DNA from: Bradyrhizobium sp. 199
GTDB taxonomy: Bacteria; Pseudomonadota; Alphaproteobacteria; Rhizobiales; Xanthobacteraceae
Direction: 5' to 3'
Assembly (NCBI RefSeq): GCF_023073355.1
Contig: NZ_JADPJI010000008.1
Coordinates: forward strand, 682,001 to 746,000
DNA: 64,000 nucleotides
A program made the position numbers and the translations under genes. Positions 8,150 through 17,545 of the stretch are shown one piece after another (position 1 is the first letter of the stretch; each line of letters starts with the position of its first letter). Under the pieces are notes generated by a model, which saw only the letters and a program-made list of their open reading frames with translations, was not told the origin of the DNA and did not search any database.

Positions 8150-9295
8150 ATGACGCTGTTTCACAGGCTCTTGGTTGTTCTGATGGCTTGGCTTGCGACA
8201 GCTGGCGCCGCGCGCCATGCGACCGCCGCGGAGTTCTACACCGAGGATCTCCGCATCCCCATGGCCGAGGCCGGGCCGCAGGGGCTGGAGGCGTTCCTGG
8301 TCCGTCCGACGGGAGCGAAGCGCTATCCGCTCGCGCTGCTCAGCCACGGCTCGCCGCGCAGCTTCGACGACCGCGCGGCGATGTCCGCGCACAGATATTA
8401 CGGCTTCGCGCTCGAATACGCCCGGCGTGGCTTTGCCGCGCTGATCGTGATGCGGCGCGGCTACGGCACCTCGCCCGGCGGACGCGTCGACAGCGTCGGC
8501 GGTTGCGCGAAGGCCGCGTATCTGCCCGCAGCCGCAGTTGCCGTTGCTGACTTACGGGCCGCGATCGATGCGATGGCGCACCGCGCCGACGTCACGACAA
8601 CGGGCATGATCGCGGCCGGCCATTCCGCCGGCGGGCTCGCAACGGTTGCGCTCACCGCGCAGGCCCCGCCCGGCCTCGTCGCGGCGATCAGCTTCGCTGG
8701 CGGCCGCGGCTCGCGGGACGACGGCGACGTCTGCAATCCGGATGGGCTGGTGCAAGCCTTCACCACCTTCGGCAAGAGCTCGCGCGTACCGATGCTCTGG
8801 GTCTATGCGACCAACGATTCCTATTTCGGCCCCGATCTCGCGCGCCGCCTGCACGACGGGTTTCGCGCCACTGGCGGCAACGCGACATTCATCGCGGCGC
8901 CGCCCTTCGGCGACGACGGCCACTACCTCTATTCGGTGGCAAGCCGTCCGCAATGGACGCCCTATCTCGACGCCTTCCTGCGCGATCGCGCCCTTGCCGG
9001 CCGCGACATCCTGAGCCCGCCCGATTCGTTGCCGCCGCCGCGCCAGCTGAGCGAGGCCGCGCAGACCGAGTTCGCGCGCTATCTCGCCAGCATGCTGCCG
9101 CACAAGGCTTTCGCAGTGTCGCCGAATGGCAGCTACGGCTGGCGCACCGGACGCGCCACGGCCGACGAGGCCCAGCGCGACTCGCTGGCAGCCTGCATGA
9201 AATGGTCGCCCACCTGCACGCTCTATGCGGCCGATGACCATCTGGCCGGCCCCTCGCAACCGACGTCCACCGATCAGAGCGCCCGCGCGCGCTAG
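8150..9295 (+). CDS. exported alpha/beta hydrolase (dienelactone hydrolase-like)
   Basis: A 381-residue protein with a Sec signal peptide (LLVVLMAWLATAGAARHATAAE, cleavage likely after ATA/AAA). The nucleophile elbow GHSAGG is near residue 163. An early LLSHGSPRS segment can form the oxyanion hole, and the late DDGHYLY segment carries the probable catalytic histidine. The last 60 or so residues (FAVSPNGSYGW to CTLYAADD) form an extra cysteine-bearing module beyond the hydrolase fold. The substrate is unknown; it acts in the periplasm or outside. It has its own GGGGGA ribosome site next to the ATG. Confidence 0.82.
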   Translation: MTLFHRLLVVLMAWLATAGAARHATAAEFYTEDLRIPMAEAGPQGLEAFLVRPTGAKRYPLALLSHGSPRSFDDRAAMSAHRYYGFALEYARRGFAALIVMRRGYGTSPGGRVDSVGGCAKAAYLPAAAVAVADLRAAIDAMAHRADVTTTGMIAAGHSAGGLATVALTAQAPPGLVAAISFAGGRGSRDDGDVCNPDGLVQAFTTFGKSSRVPMLWVYATNDSYFGPDLARRLHDGFRATGGNATFIAAPPFGDDGHYLYSVASRPQWTPYLDAFLRDRALAGRDILSPPDSLPPPRQLSEAAQTEFARYLASMLPHKAFAVSPNGSYGWRTGRATADEAQRDSLAACMKWSPTCTLYAADDHLAGPSQPTSTDQSARAR

Positions 9296-9347
9296 TCGCC
9301 GCGCGTCGGAAACCGGTTTGTTAACGCCGGAGCCGTATGAGGGGTTC

Positions 9348-10155
9348 ATGCCGTGGGACCGGACACGCTTCAATCTCGACGCGACGTGGAGACACGTGGC
9401 CGTCGTCCTGCTGTTGTCGGCCCCGCTCTGTGCCCACGCCGGAGCCGGCGGCATGGACCAGCCCCGCGCGACATCGGCAATCCCGAGCGGCCGCGCCGGA
9501 GCTCGGCGCCGGCGAGACGCCGTCATCCCGGGCCGTGATCCGAAAGATCATCGAGCGGGAAACCGCGAAGACCGATTTACCCGCCGATATCGCCGAAGCG
9601 GTCGTCTTCGTCGAAAGCGGCTACAATTCGGCGGTCGTCGGCAGCGTCGGCGAGATAGGCCTGATGCAGGTGCGGCCGGAGACAGCGGCGATGCTGGGCT
9701 TCCGGGGCACCGAGGCGGAACTCGCCGAAGCCGACATCAACATCCATTATGGGGTGCTTTATCTCAGCCGGGCGTGGCGCCTGGCCGGCGGGGATATCTG
9801 CCGCGCTCTCATGAAATACCGGGCAGGCCACGGCGAAGACGAGATGACGCCGCGGTCGCACGTCTATTGCAATCGGGCCCGTAACCGTCTTGTTGCCATG
9901 AATTCGAAGGCTCTGGAAGCCGAGGTCGCGGCCGTGCCGGATCCGGCACCCCGGCCACCCCCCGCAGCTGCTGCGGCGGCTTCGGCCAAACTGACGAGCC
10001 GTCCGAAGCTGTCGGTCCAGCCCAAAACGGTCTATGCGCGCTATCGTCAGGGCACCGCGTCCGCAAGCCGCGCCTATTGGGCCGCCCACGAGGCCCGGAT
10101 CAGCGTCATCAAAGCTCGCATCGAATCACGGTGGAAACGCGTCGCATCGCGTTGA
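9348..10155 (+). CDS. lytic transglycosylase (SLT fold), apparent frameshift after the signal peptide
   Basis: The SLT domain lies in one frame from about 9500: residues like AEAVVFVESGYNS (catalytic Glu), GEIGLMQVRP, NIHYGVLYL and ALMKYRAGHG define a family-1-like murein transglycosylase that cleaves peptidoglycan. The only plausible N-terminus is in another frame: an ATG at 9348 gives a clear Sec signal peptide (HVAVVLLLSAPLCAHAGAGG), which stays in frame until about 9495 and then turns into arginine-rich nonsense. Joining the two needs a one-base skip near 9485-9500. Either the gene is broken here or one base is wrong in the assembly. The C-terminus is a proline/alanine and basic tail. Confidence 0.72.
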
Positions 10156-10269
10156 CGACGATGCGGCGGGCGTCGGCCGCTGTTGTTTGCGCATGATCAC
10201 TTCCTGGCGGCATTCCGCGCAAGCGCCGACCACGTCGAAATTGTTGTCGCTGAAATAGCCGACCAGCAT
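10126..10269 (-). CDS. small hypothetical protein, possibly a receiver-domain remnant
   Basis: A 47-residue frame starting MLVGYFSDNNFDVVG and containing CAEC. Upstream in the same frame, without a good start, is CLIVEDHQQTRT. Together these resemble the first strand and first helix of a response-regulator receiver domain, after which similarity stops. It overlaps the 3' end of the transglycosylase gene on the other strand. I cannot tell a real small gene from a decayed piece. Confidence 0.3.
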   Translation of the reverse strand: MLVGYFSDNNFDVVGACAECRQEVIMRKQQRPTPAASSSTRCDAFPP

Positions 10270-10498
10270 GGTCCGCGTCTGCTGATGGTCTTCAACTATT
10301 AAGCATGAATTGGCCCACAATTCTCAAATCTACGCATCATAGCGCAGGATGGCCCCTGGGGGGGCCGCGGAGGCCAATCCTGGACATTCGGCTTCGGACT
10401 CAACCGGCGGTTAACGTAAAAAAGGCCTTCGGCTTCGGAAAGCCCGGCTGCGCCCCTATTGTCCCGCCTGCACAATGCGAAACCACGGAGCAGGCGTG

Positions 10499-11659
10499 AT
10501 GGAGGGGCAGGCCCGGTTGGCTGCCGGTCGAACCGAGCAAGGCACGGCGCCGTTCAGCCGTTCGCACACGCTCGATGTCCTGCGCGGCCTCGGCATTGTC
10601 GGCGTGATGGCAATCCACGTCTCGCAAGCGTTTCCGTCGAACATCCACGCGGTCGATTTTGCCTTCATGTGCGGCTGGACCGGCGTCAACGTGTTCTATT
10701 TCGTCAGCGCCATGACGATGTGCCTGATGTGGATGCAGCGCACCGGCGAGACGAATCGGACCGTCAAATTCTACATCCGACGCTTCCTGCGCATCGCGCC
10801 GCTGTTCTGGCTCGCGATCCCGGTCTACCTTCTCATCAACGGCACCGGACCGAGTGATAACGCGCCCAATGGCATCGGGCCCGTTCAGGTGATCCTGACC
10901 GCGACCTTCCTGCACGGCTTCTGGCCGGACAGCGTCAACAGCGTGGTGCCGGGCGACTGGTCGATTGCGGCGGAGATGACCTTCTATCTCGTCTTCCCGC
11001 TTCTGATCACTGCGTTCGGATCGCGCCGCCATCTCTATGTCGCGCTGGCGATCGTGCTGCATCTGGTCAATGTCTGCCTGTTCAAGCCATGGGCCTTCGC
11101 GCTGTTCTCGGCCTATTACGGCCCCGGCCACGAGGCCTTCGTCTGGACCACGCTCCACATCAGCTTCCTGAACCAGCTTCCGGTGTTCCTGATCGGATGC
11201 GCGCTGTTCTTTTCGCTGCGCGACGGCTTCACCAGGTCCGACGCCGCGATCTACGCCGTCTTCGTCGCGCTGTCCTTTGCCGCCGACCGCGCAACCGGCT
11301 CGCACGAATTCAATTATCTGATGATCAACCTCGTGCTCGGCGCGCTGGTGGTCGGCTGCATCAAGCTTGCCATCCGCTTGCAGCCGCTCGAGGCGCTCGG
11401 CCGCAATTCCTATTCGATGTACCTGTCGCACTTCGCGGTGATCTACGGCCTGCGTCAGCTCTGGCCGTTCGCGGATGGACTTGTCTCGCTGCTGATTGCC
11501 TATGTCGTCACGGCCGGGCTGAGCTATCTCGTCGCAGGCGCGACATGGCATCTGGTCGAACGACGCGCACAGGATCTGGCGCATCGCCTGACAACAGCGG
11601 GAGCGGACCGGTCAAGCGTCCGGCCGACCATCGCCGCTACCGCGGCCGGCATGCGCTGA
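10499..11659 (+). CDS. acyltransferase 3 family membrane protein (OafA/ExoZ-like)
   Basis: A 386-residue multi-pass membrane acyltransferase that typically O-acetylates cell-surface glycans. The family's N-terminal signature is present: TLDVLRGLGIVGVMAIHVSQ with the conserved arginine and histidine, followed by FIRRFLRI-type RRFLRIAPLFW. About ten hydrophobic segments follow, and the C-terminus has YSMYLSHFAVIY. I start at the ATG following GGAG rather than at an ATG eight codons earlier. It precedes the polysaccharide locus and may decorate its product. Confidence 0.87.
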   Translation: MEGQARLAAGRTEQGTAPFSRSHTLDVLRGLGIVGVMAIHVSQAFPSNIHAVDFAFMCGWTGVNVFYFVSAMTMCLMWMQRTGETNRTVKFYIRRFLRIAPLFWLAIPVYLLINGTGPSDNAPNGIGPVQVILTATFLHGFWPDSVNSVVPGDWSIAAEMTFYLVFPLLITAFGSRRHLYVALAIVLHLVNVCLFKPWAFALFSAYYGPGHEAFVWTTLHISFLNQLPVFLIGCALFFSLRDGFTRSDAAIYAVFVALSFAADRATGSHEFNYLMINLVLGALVVGCIKLAIRLQPLEALGRNSYSMYLSHFAVIYGLRQLWPFADGLVSLLIAYVVTAGLSYLVAGATWHLVERRAQDLAHRLTTAGADRSSVRPTIAATAAGMR

Positions 11660-11750
11660 CGCCCTGCTCCGCCCCTGCCGGCCCGATGCAGCTTGCTTCG
11701 TTGCCGCCTTCGCATCTACTGTGAAAAATCTTCACGCTGGAGTGGGCCCC

Positions 11751-12599
11751 ATGGAGGTCATATTGCTCGGCACCGGCGGCCCGCGCCCGGATCCGCGCCG
11801 CATGGCGACGACCACACTGATCAGGCTCGAAGACGAGAACATCCTGTTCGACGCCGGCCGCGGCGTCGTGGTGCAGATCAGCAAGGCCGGCGTTCCGCTC
11901 GGCGCCATCAACACGGTTTTTCTCACCCACCATCATTTCGACCATATCGGCGACCTCTACGACGTGATGCTGAATTCTTGGATGCACGGACGCAAGGACG
12001 CGTTGCGCATCTATGGACCGCCGGATACCGAGCGGCTCGTCCACACGCTGGTCACGCAGGTCTACGACAAGGACATCACTTGGCGGGATAAGGGCGAGCC
12101 GACCTTCGGCGGCTGGAAGCCCGTCATCGCAACGGACATCGTACCGGGTCCCATTCTCGACACCGGGCGATGGAAGATCAGCGCGGAGCTGGTCTCGCAT
12201 GGCGATCGCCTCGACATGCCGCCGGCCTTCCTCGCGCGATGGATGTGCCTCGGCTACCGCTTCGAGGCGGAGGGCAAGGTCATTGCAATTTCAGGCGACA
12301 CGGTCCCCTGCCCCGGGCTCGAGCGGCTGGCACAGGGAGCCGACCTGCTGGTTCAGTGCTGCTTCCTCGCGACGCCGGAGATCAACAACGAGCACCTTCG
12401 CCGCCTTGCGAAATTCACGATCGCCTGCGGCGATACCGTCGGCAAGATCGCGGCCAAGGCCGGCGTGAAGAAGCTCGCGCTGACCCACCACCGGCCGCGC
12501 ACCGACGATGCCATGCTGGATGCGCTGCTTGCGGATGTCGGGCAGGGCTATGCGGGTCCTGTCGTGCTCGGCGAGGACCTCACGCGGATCGAGGTTTGA
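11751..12599 (+). CDS. MBL-fold metallo-hydrolase (RNase Z-like group)
   Basis: A 282-residue metallo-beta-lactamase-fold protein. The metal-binding motif THHHFDHIGD is near residue 61, SGDT near residue 182 and the late LTHHRPR near residue 244 supply further ligands. The opening MEVILLGTGGPRPDPRR is like RNase Z/arylsulfatase-type members, but the flexible exosite arm of true RNase Z is not evident, so the substrate is left open. The ATG has GGAG upstream; a GTG ten codons earlier is less likely. Confidence 0.87.
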   Translation: MEVILLGTGGPRPDPRRMATTTLIRLEDENILFDAGRGVVVQISKAGVPLGAINTVFLTHHHFDHIGDLYDVMLNSWMHGRKDALRIYGPPDTERLVHTLVTQVYDKDITWRDKGEPTFGGWKPVIATDIVPGPILDTGRWKISAELVSHGDRLDMPPAFLARWMCLGYRFEAEGKVIAISGDTVPCPGLERLAQGADLLVQCCFLATPEINNEHLRRLAKFTIACGDTVGKIAAKAGVKKLALTHHRPRTDDAMLDALLADVGQGYAGPVVLGEDLTRIEV

Positions 12600-12626
12600 G
12601 GGCCATAGACCAACTCGCCTTCGACT

Positions 12627-13511
12627 TCAGGACGAGCCGACCTCGATCCGGAACGACAAGCTCTCTTCCGCGCCTGCAGCGATATGCATCAGGCCCGGCT
12701 TGTCGCTGAACTCGCCGTCGAAGCCGGCGGGACTGGCATAACCGCGCCAGGGCTCGATACAGAGGAACGGCGCGCCGGACGGTTTCGACCAGACGCCGAG
12801 TTCGCGAAAACCGCGCCATGACATGTTGAGCCAGGGGCCGGAGGACGCGGCATAGCGGACCGCGCTGCTCACGATCTGGTCGAAAATGATGGCGTCGTCG
12901 GTGAACAGGGGTTCGGACAAGGGGAGCACCGAACCTTTGACCGGGCTCGGCTCCGTCGCCGGGCGCAGCAATCCGCCGTCGAGACGGCGGACGGGAGACG
13001 ATTCCGCGCTGGCGAAGGTCAGCGCGTAGCTCTCCTTGGCAAGTCCCGGCTGGAGCGGCCAGTTGAACGCGGGATGCCCGCCGATCGAAGCCGGCAATGT
13101 CTCCTTGCCGGTATTGGCGATCACGAGCGTCAGATCGAGGCCGGAATCGTCGAGCGTATAGACTGCGGTCAGCTTGAACGCGAACGGGTAGAGCGCACGC
13201 GTCGTCTCGCTGTCTTCGAGCACCAGCGCGCAGCGGCGCTCGCCGCGTTCTGCCCACGCAAAGCGGCTGTCGCGCGCAAAGCCGTGCTGGGTCATCCGAT
13301 ATGTCCTACCCCGGTGCCGCAATTCGTCCTTGGCGAGGCGCCCGACGATCGGAAACAGCAACGGCGCATGGCGCGGCCATTCCGGCCCCGCCTGCCAGAC
13401 GAACTCGATGCCTTCGTCCTTCAACGAACACAGCTCGGCGCCCTGCGCCTTGATGGTCGCGGTGAGCCCGCCGCTGCGGAGGGAGTGGCTGTCATCGCTC
13501 ATGCGGGACAT
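12627..13511 (-). CDS. aldose 1-epimerase family protein (LacX-like)
   Basis: A 294-residue protein of the galactose mutarotase superfamily, which equilibrates sugar anomers. Recognisable features are GAELCSLKDEG, the active-site segments HGFARDSRFAW (with the conserved histidine) and GGHPAFNWPL (second histidine), and CIEPWRGYASP with the catalytic glutamate near the C-terminus. It is convergent with the MBL-fold gene and divergent from the first glycosyltransferase of the polysaccharide locus, so a role in sugar supply is possible but unproven. Confidence 0.88.
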   Translation of the reverse strand: MSRMSDDSHSLRSGGLTATIKAQGAELCSLKDEGIEFVWQAGPEWPRHAPLLFPIVGRLAKDELRHRGRTYRMTQHGFARDSRFAWAERGERRCALVLEDSETTRALYPFAFKLTAVYTLDDSGLDLTLVIANTGKETLPASIGGHPAFNWPLQPGLAKESYALTFASAESSPVRRLDGGLLRPATEPSPVKGSVLPLSEPLFTDDAIIFDQIVSSAVRYAASSGPWLNMSWRGFRELGVWSKPSGAPFLCIEPWRGYASPAGFDGEFSDKPGLMHIAAGAEESLSFRIEVGSS

Positions 13512-13683
13512 CTACACCGCGACCTCACACCCAGCAAGGCGGCGCCAGCCATGCAGCCGGCGCCTTAGCGCCCTGCAGAGCAGCGTCATATTTCTGTACC
13601 TAACGGTTGCTCCTTTGCGGTTTGTCCGCCGCCAGCTTTTTCGGAAAGGCGGCCGGATCCCCAAGAACAATTCTGGTAGCCAA

Positions 13684-14787
13684 TTGAAATTCTTCATCAA
13701 CGGCCGCTTTCTGTCGCAAAAGCTCACCGGCGTTCAGCGTTATGCCGCGGAAATCGTCAAGGCGATCGACGCGCAGCTGGCCTCGGAGCAAACGCCGGCC
13801 TCGCTGCGGACCGCCGACTGGCAGTTGCTGACGCCCGTAGATGCAAGCGAAGAGCTCCACCTTAAGCGAATCAAAATTTGCACCGTCGGCCGCTTGCGCG
13901 GGCACGCCTGGGATCAAATCGATCTGGCGCGCGCCGCTGCGGGAGGCCGCCTGATCAGCCTGGCCAATTCCGGCCCGGTGTTCCATCGCGACCACATTGT
14001 CGTGATCCACGACGCACAGGTCTTTCGCAGGCCCGACTTCTTCAACTGGCGCTATCTGGCAGTTCACCGCACCATGGGCCGGCTGCTCGCCCGACAAGCA
14101 ACCATCGCAACCGTATCGGCGTTTTCGCGCAAAGAGCTTGCCGAAGTGCTGAATCTGTCGGCAACGGCGGTCCCGGTCTTCCCCAACAGCGCAGAACACT
14201 TCGCCAAGACGAAGCCGGATCCCGGTATTATTGCCAGGCTTGGGGTTCAGCCGCAGAAATTCTTCCTCTACGTGGGCTCGAGGACCAAGAACAAGAATCT
14301 TTCCGTCGCGATCCGCGCTGTCGAGCTGCTCGATCGGGCCGATGTTCCGCTGGTCATCGTCGGCGGCGACAACAGCAAGGTCTTCCAGGACAATTCTGGC
14401 GACGGGGCTTCCGGCCTGCTGCTTGCCGGACGTCTGACGGACGGTGAGATCGCAGCACTATATGCGCACGCATCGGCATTCGTGTTCCCCTCGCTCTACG
14501 AGGGATTTGGCGTGCCGCCGCTCGAAGCCATGATCTTCGGCTGTCCAGTGATCGCCTCGACCGCCGATGCGGTCGTTGAGACCTGTGGTGATGCAGCTGC
14601 GTATTTTCGCGCCAGCGATGCCGAAGCATTGAAGCAGCTCATGCTCGAAAGATTGGCAACCGGCGCCATTTCTGATCAGGAACGCATGAGGCAGCAGGAC
14701 CGCGTTGCATTCTATTCGTGGAAGAAATCCGCGAAGGCTCTGCTCGATCATCTCGCGGGGCCGGCCAACGTCGCCAGCGCTGCTTGA
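13684..14787 (+). CDS. glycosyltransferase family 1/GT4-like
   Basis: A 367-residue GT-B fold glycosyltransferase. The N-terminal half has NGRFLSQKLTGVQRYAAEI, typical of mannosyl/rhamnosyl transferases with a GxQRYxxE loop. The C-terminal nucleotide-sugar domain has YVGSRTKNKNL and the signature FPSLYEGFGVPPLEAM with the E-x7-E pattern. No ATG precedes the conserved N-terminus; the closest usable start is TTG at 13684, giving MKFFINGRF, but its ribosome site is weak, so the start is unsure. It probably adds one sugar to the lipid-linked exopolysaccharide repeat unit. Confidence 0.85.
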   Translation: MKFFINGRFLSQKLTGVQRYAAEIVKAIDAQLASEQTPASLRTADWQLLTPVDASEELHLKRIKICTVGRLRGHAWDQIDLARAAAGGRLISLANSGPVFHRDHIVVIHDAQVFRRPDFFNWRYLAVHRTMGRLLARQATIATVSAFSRKELAEVLNLSATAVPVFPNSAEHFAKTKPDPGIIARLGVQPQKFFLYVGSRTKNKNLSVAIRAVELLDRADVPLVIVGGDNSKVFQDNSGDGASGLLLAGRLTDGEIAALYAHASAFVFPSLYEGFGVPPLEAMIFGCPVIASTADAVVETCGDAAAYFRASDAEALKQLMLERLATGAISDQERMRQQDRVAFYSWKKSAKALLDHLAGPANVASAA

Positions 14788-14996
14788 AACCGGACGCAAC
14801 TCGCCTTTCGCGCGCATAAGCTCGCGAACAAACGTTCGCAACTCACTGCCCGTCGCCTAGTTCCGAAGGCTTTTTGTTTTTGTGACGAACGCATGCGCGC
14901 AGAGCTTGGCGCAACATCACCACATCGTTGCCCCATTATCGCTACGTATTCGAGGAACTGTATCTCGCATTAGCGAACTCAGAACAGGGATACACG

Positions 14997-16175
14997 ATGT
15001 CCGGCTCTCCGACGCAGCCCTATGCAAGGCAAACGATGAAAGTGCTGCACATCGCCGAGACGATTCGGGGCGGGATTGCGAGCTACCTGAACGAGTTGCA
15101 TCCACAGCAACAGGCAAGTTTCGGCACGGAGAACGTGCACTATGTCGTGCCCTCGGATCATCGCCGCGATCTTCCCGCGGTCGATGACAAGCAGATTACG
15201 ACGTTCGAACGATCCGGCCGCAGCGTCGCCGGACTATTCCAGATGTTTCGCGCGAGCATGCAGGCGCTGGACGCCTTCAAGCCCGACGTGGTGCATCTGC
15301 ATTCTTCGTTTGCAGGCCTCGTGCTCCGCCCCGCCCTTGCGGCCCGCTCGGACGGTCCGCGCGTGGTTTATTGCCCGCACGGCTGGGCATTTACGCGCGA
15401 GACCGGCCGCCTCAGTCATGTGGTGACAAAGGCGGCGGAGAACCTTCTGGCCCGGACCTCGGACCGAATCATCTGCATCTCCGGCGACGAGTTCAACGAA
15501 GCGGTCCGCGCGGGAATTCCGGCCGACCGCCTCACTCTCGTTCACAACGGCATCTCGAAGACGCGCTCGCCGCAGCCCGTCGCGGCGGACTGGACCTCCA
15601 AGAAGGTCAAGGTCCTCTTCATCGGACGCCTGGACCGCCAGAAGGGATTTGATCTCCTGATCGAAGCGGCGCGCACACTCGAAGATGTGCTCGATATCCG
15701 CATGATCGGCGCCTCCGTCGTCAACAGATACGAAGGTCCGAGCGTCCCGTCCAACGTGTCGCTGCTGGGCTGGCTCGACCGGCCGACGATCGAGACCCAG
15801 CTCGAGGCCGCCGATCTCGTCGTGATCCCGTCACGATGGGAGGCCTTTGGCCTCGTTGCCCTGGAAGCGATGCGCGCCGCAAAGCCCATCCTCGCATTCC
15901 GGAGTGGCGCATTGCCCGAGATCGTCGTTGACGGCGTCACCGGCGTGCTATGCGAGCCCGTCGCCGTTCAGCCGCTTGTTGACGGTTTCCGGCGGGCGCT
16001 CGATTGCGATCTCAGGGTGCTGGGACAACGCGGCTACGACCGGTTCAAGCAGCTTTATGACGTTCAGAAGACGCATGGGCAATTGCAGCAGGTCTATGCC
16101 GAGCTCCTGCATGACGATCGGACGCCGGTCGAGGCGAAGGCGGCGCTGCAATCGGACCTCTCCAAGAATTTCTGA
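14997..16175 (+). CDS. glycosyltransferase family 4
   Basis: A 392-residue GT-B glycosyltransferase. N-terminal segment MKVLHIAETIRGGIASYL shows the glycine-rich acceptor loop; DVVHLHSS and CPHGWAF follow. The donor domain contains LFIGRLDRQKGFDLLIEA and PSRWEAFGLVALEAM (E-x7-E). I start at the ATG 22 codons inside the longest frame because GGGA lies at a proper distance and the upstream residues look random. Its stop overlaps the start of the next gene by one base (TGATG), so the two are translationally coupled. Confidence 0.88.
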   Translation: MSGSPTQPYARQTMKVLHIAETIRGGIASYLNELHPQQQASFGTENVHYVVPSDHRRDLPAVDDKQITTFERSGRSVAGLFQMFRASMQALDAFKPDVVHLHSSFAGLVLRPALAARSDGPRVVYCPHGWAFTRETGRLSHVVTKAAENLLARTSDRIICISGDEFNEAVRAGIPADRLTLVHNGISKTRSPQPVAADWTSKKVKVLFIGRLDRQKGFDLLIEAARTLEDVLDIRMIGASVVNRYEGPSVPSNVSLLGWLDRPTIETQLEAADLVVIPSRWEAFGLVALEAMRAAKPILAFRSGALPEIVVDGVTGVLCEPVAVQPLVDGFRRALDCDLRVLGQRGYDRFKQLYDVQKTHGQLQQVYAELLHDDRTPVEAKAALQSDLSKNF

Positions 16176-17512
16176 TGGCTCCACCGCTCCCACGCACCTT
16201 GGTTCGCGACGGTCTCCGCCTCGCGAGCCTCATCGCAGCCATTCTCCTGCCGGTCCCTGCCTGCGCCCAGCACGCTGAACCGCTCGATACCCGACTCCTG
16301 CTGGGGGTCGGCACGCATCAGGGGCTGGGTGGTCCGGTGAGCGCGCGCGGTTACGTGCCTTCGGAAAACGTCGCCCAGATCAAGCAACTCGGCCTCAATG
16401 CTTTCCGCGACGATTTTCCCTGGTCCGATTTCGAGGTGGGGGGACGCCGGATGGGATTCACGCCCAGGCTCGGCAGGCTCGAGGCGCAAGTCAGATCCGG
16501 CGTCGCGCGCCCTCTCCTGATCCTTGCATTCGGCCACCATCTGGTTCCGAATTCGTCGCCACCGACAACCGATGACGCGCGGCAGCGGTTTGCCAACTAT
16601 GCTGCTGCGGCCGCGCAATCGGTCGTGGCACAGCATCCGCTCTTCGAGCTCTGGAACGAGTGGAATCTGGCGGCGAAGAAGGATGCCGCGTTCTCGCCGG
16701 AAAACTATCTGGCGCTCGCCCAGATCGCGCGGCCAGCGGTCAAGCGGGTCGCGCCGAATGCGCCTTTCCTGGTCGGAGCTCTCGGCGATGATCCGGGCTG
16801 GACATGGACGGAGAAGATGCTGCGGACCGGCATCCTTCAATATGCGGACGGCGCTTCGATCCATCTCTACAATTTCTGCATGGGCCCGAGCAAACGCACC
16901 TCGGCCGAAATCATCGACCGGCTCACGGCGTTTCACCGTCTCGTCGGCCAGGCCAGCGGAAACCCCGACTTTCCGATCTATGTTACCGAGACGGGCTGGA
17001 CCACGGCGACCAACAAATGCGGCGTTAGCGAGCAGGCCCAGGCCGACAATACGGCGCAGCTCATCTTGTGGGCATCGACCGCGACGCGCTGGCTCAAGGG
17101 CATGTGGCTTTACGAGCTCAAGGACAGTGGAAAGAATCCATCGGAACTGGAGGACAATTTCGGGCTCTATCGTTTCGACAATTCGCCAAAGCCGGTTGCC
17201 TGTGCCGCCCAGGGCGCCTGGGCGTTCGTTCGCTCCAGCCTGAGCGCCGAGCGACGCGAGATCGCCAGCGGGGTCGTATCGATCAATGCATCGACGGCTT
17301 CCGGCGGCAGAGTTGCGGTCTGGTCCGAGGCTCCGGACCGACGCTACGAAATTCGGCTCAAGGCCGATCAACCAGGCGCAAGCTTTGCGATGCCGTGCGA
17401 CCAGACGGCAAAGCCTGCGTCCGGGATCTGGATCCCCGTCTCGAGCACACCGGTCCTGATTGCAGCCAATGACAGTGCCGTTCCCGCCCTGGAGATAAGG
17501 CCGGCGCGGTAG
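16175..17512 (+). CDS. Sec-exported glycoside hydrolase-like protein (clan GH-A pattern)
   Basis: A 445-residue protein with a signal peptide (LIAAILLPVPACAQ) and a TIM-barrel hydrolase pattern. The probable acid/base is Glu162 in LWNEWNL and the probable nucleophile Glu272 in YVTETGWTT, followed by LKGMWLYELKD and DNFGLYRFD. This matches secreted polysaccharide-trimming enzymes such as those coded inside exopolysaccharide loci (PslG-like role). The same pattern recurs in the protein at 20723-24631. It is coupled to the preceding glycosyltransferase, which supports action on the polymer made by this locus. The cleaved bond is unknown. Confidence 0.82.
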   Translation: MAPPLPRTLVRDGLRLASLIAAILLPVPACAQHAEPLDTRLLLGVGTHQGLGGPVSARGYVPSENVAQIKQLGLNAFRDDFPWSDFEVGGRRMGFTPRLGRLEAQVRSGVARPLLILAFGHHLVPNSSPPTTDDARQRFANYAAAAAQSVVAQHPLFELWNEWNLAAKKDAAFSPENYLALAQIARPAVKRVAPNAPFLVGALGDDPGWTWTEKMLRTGILQYADGASIHLYNFCMGPSKRTSAEIIDRLTAFHRLVGQASGNPDFPIYVTETGWTTATNKCGVSEQAQADNTAQLILWASTATRWLKGMWLYELKDSGKNPSELEDNFGLYRFDNSPKPVACAAQGAWAFVRSSLSAERREIASGVVSINASTASGGRVAVWSEAPDRRYEIRLKADQPGASFAMPCDQTAKPASGIWIPVSSTPVLIAANDSAVPALEIRPAR

Positions 17513-17545
17513 ACGCGATTTTTTTGCAGACATGAGGTTGACGCG

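Noticed and set aside
13330..13683. N-terminal extension of the first glycosyltransferase
   Set aside because: It is antisense to the aldose epimerase gene and does not look like a GT start.
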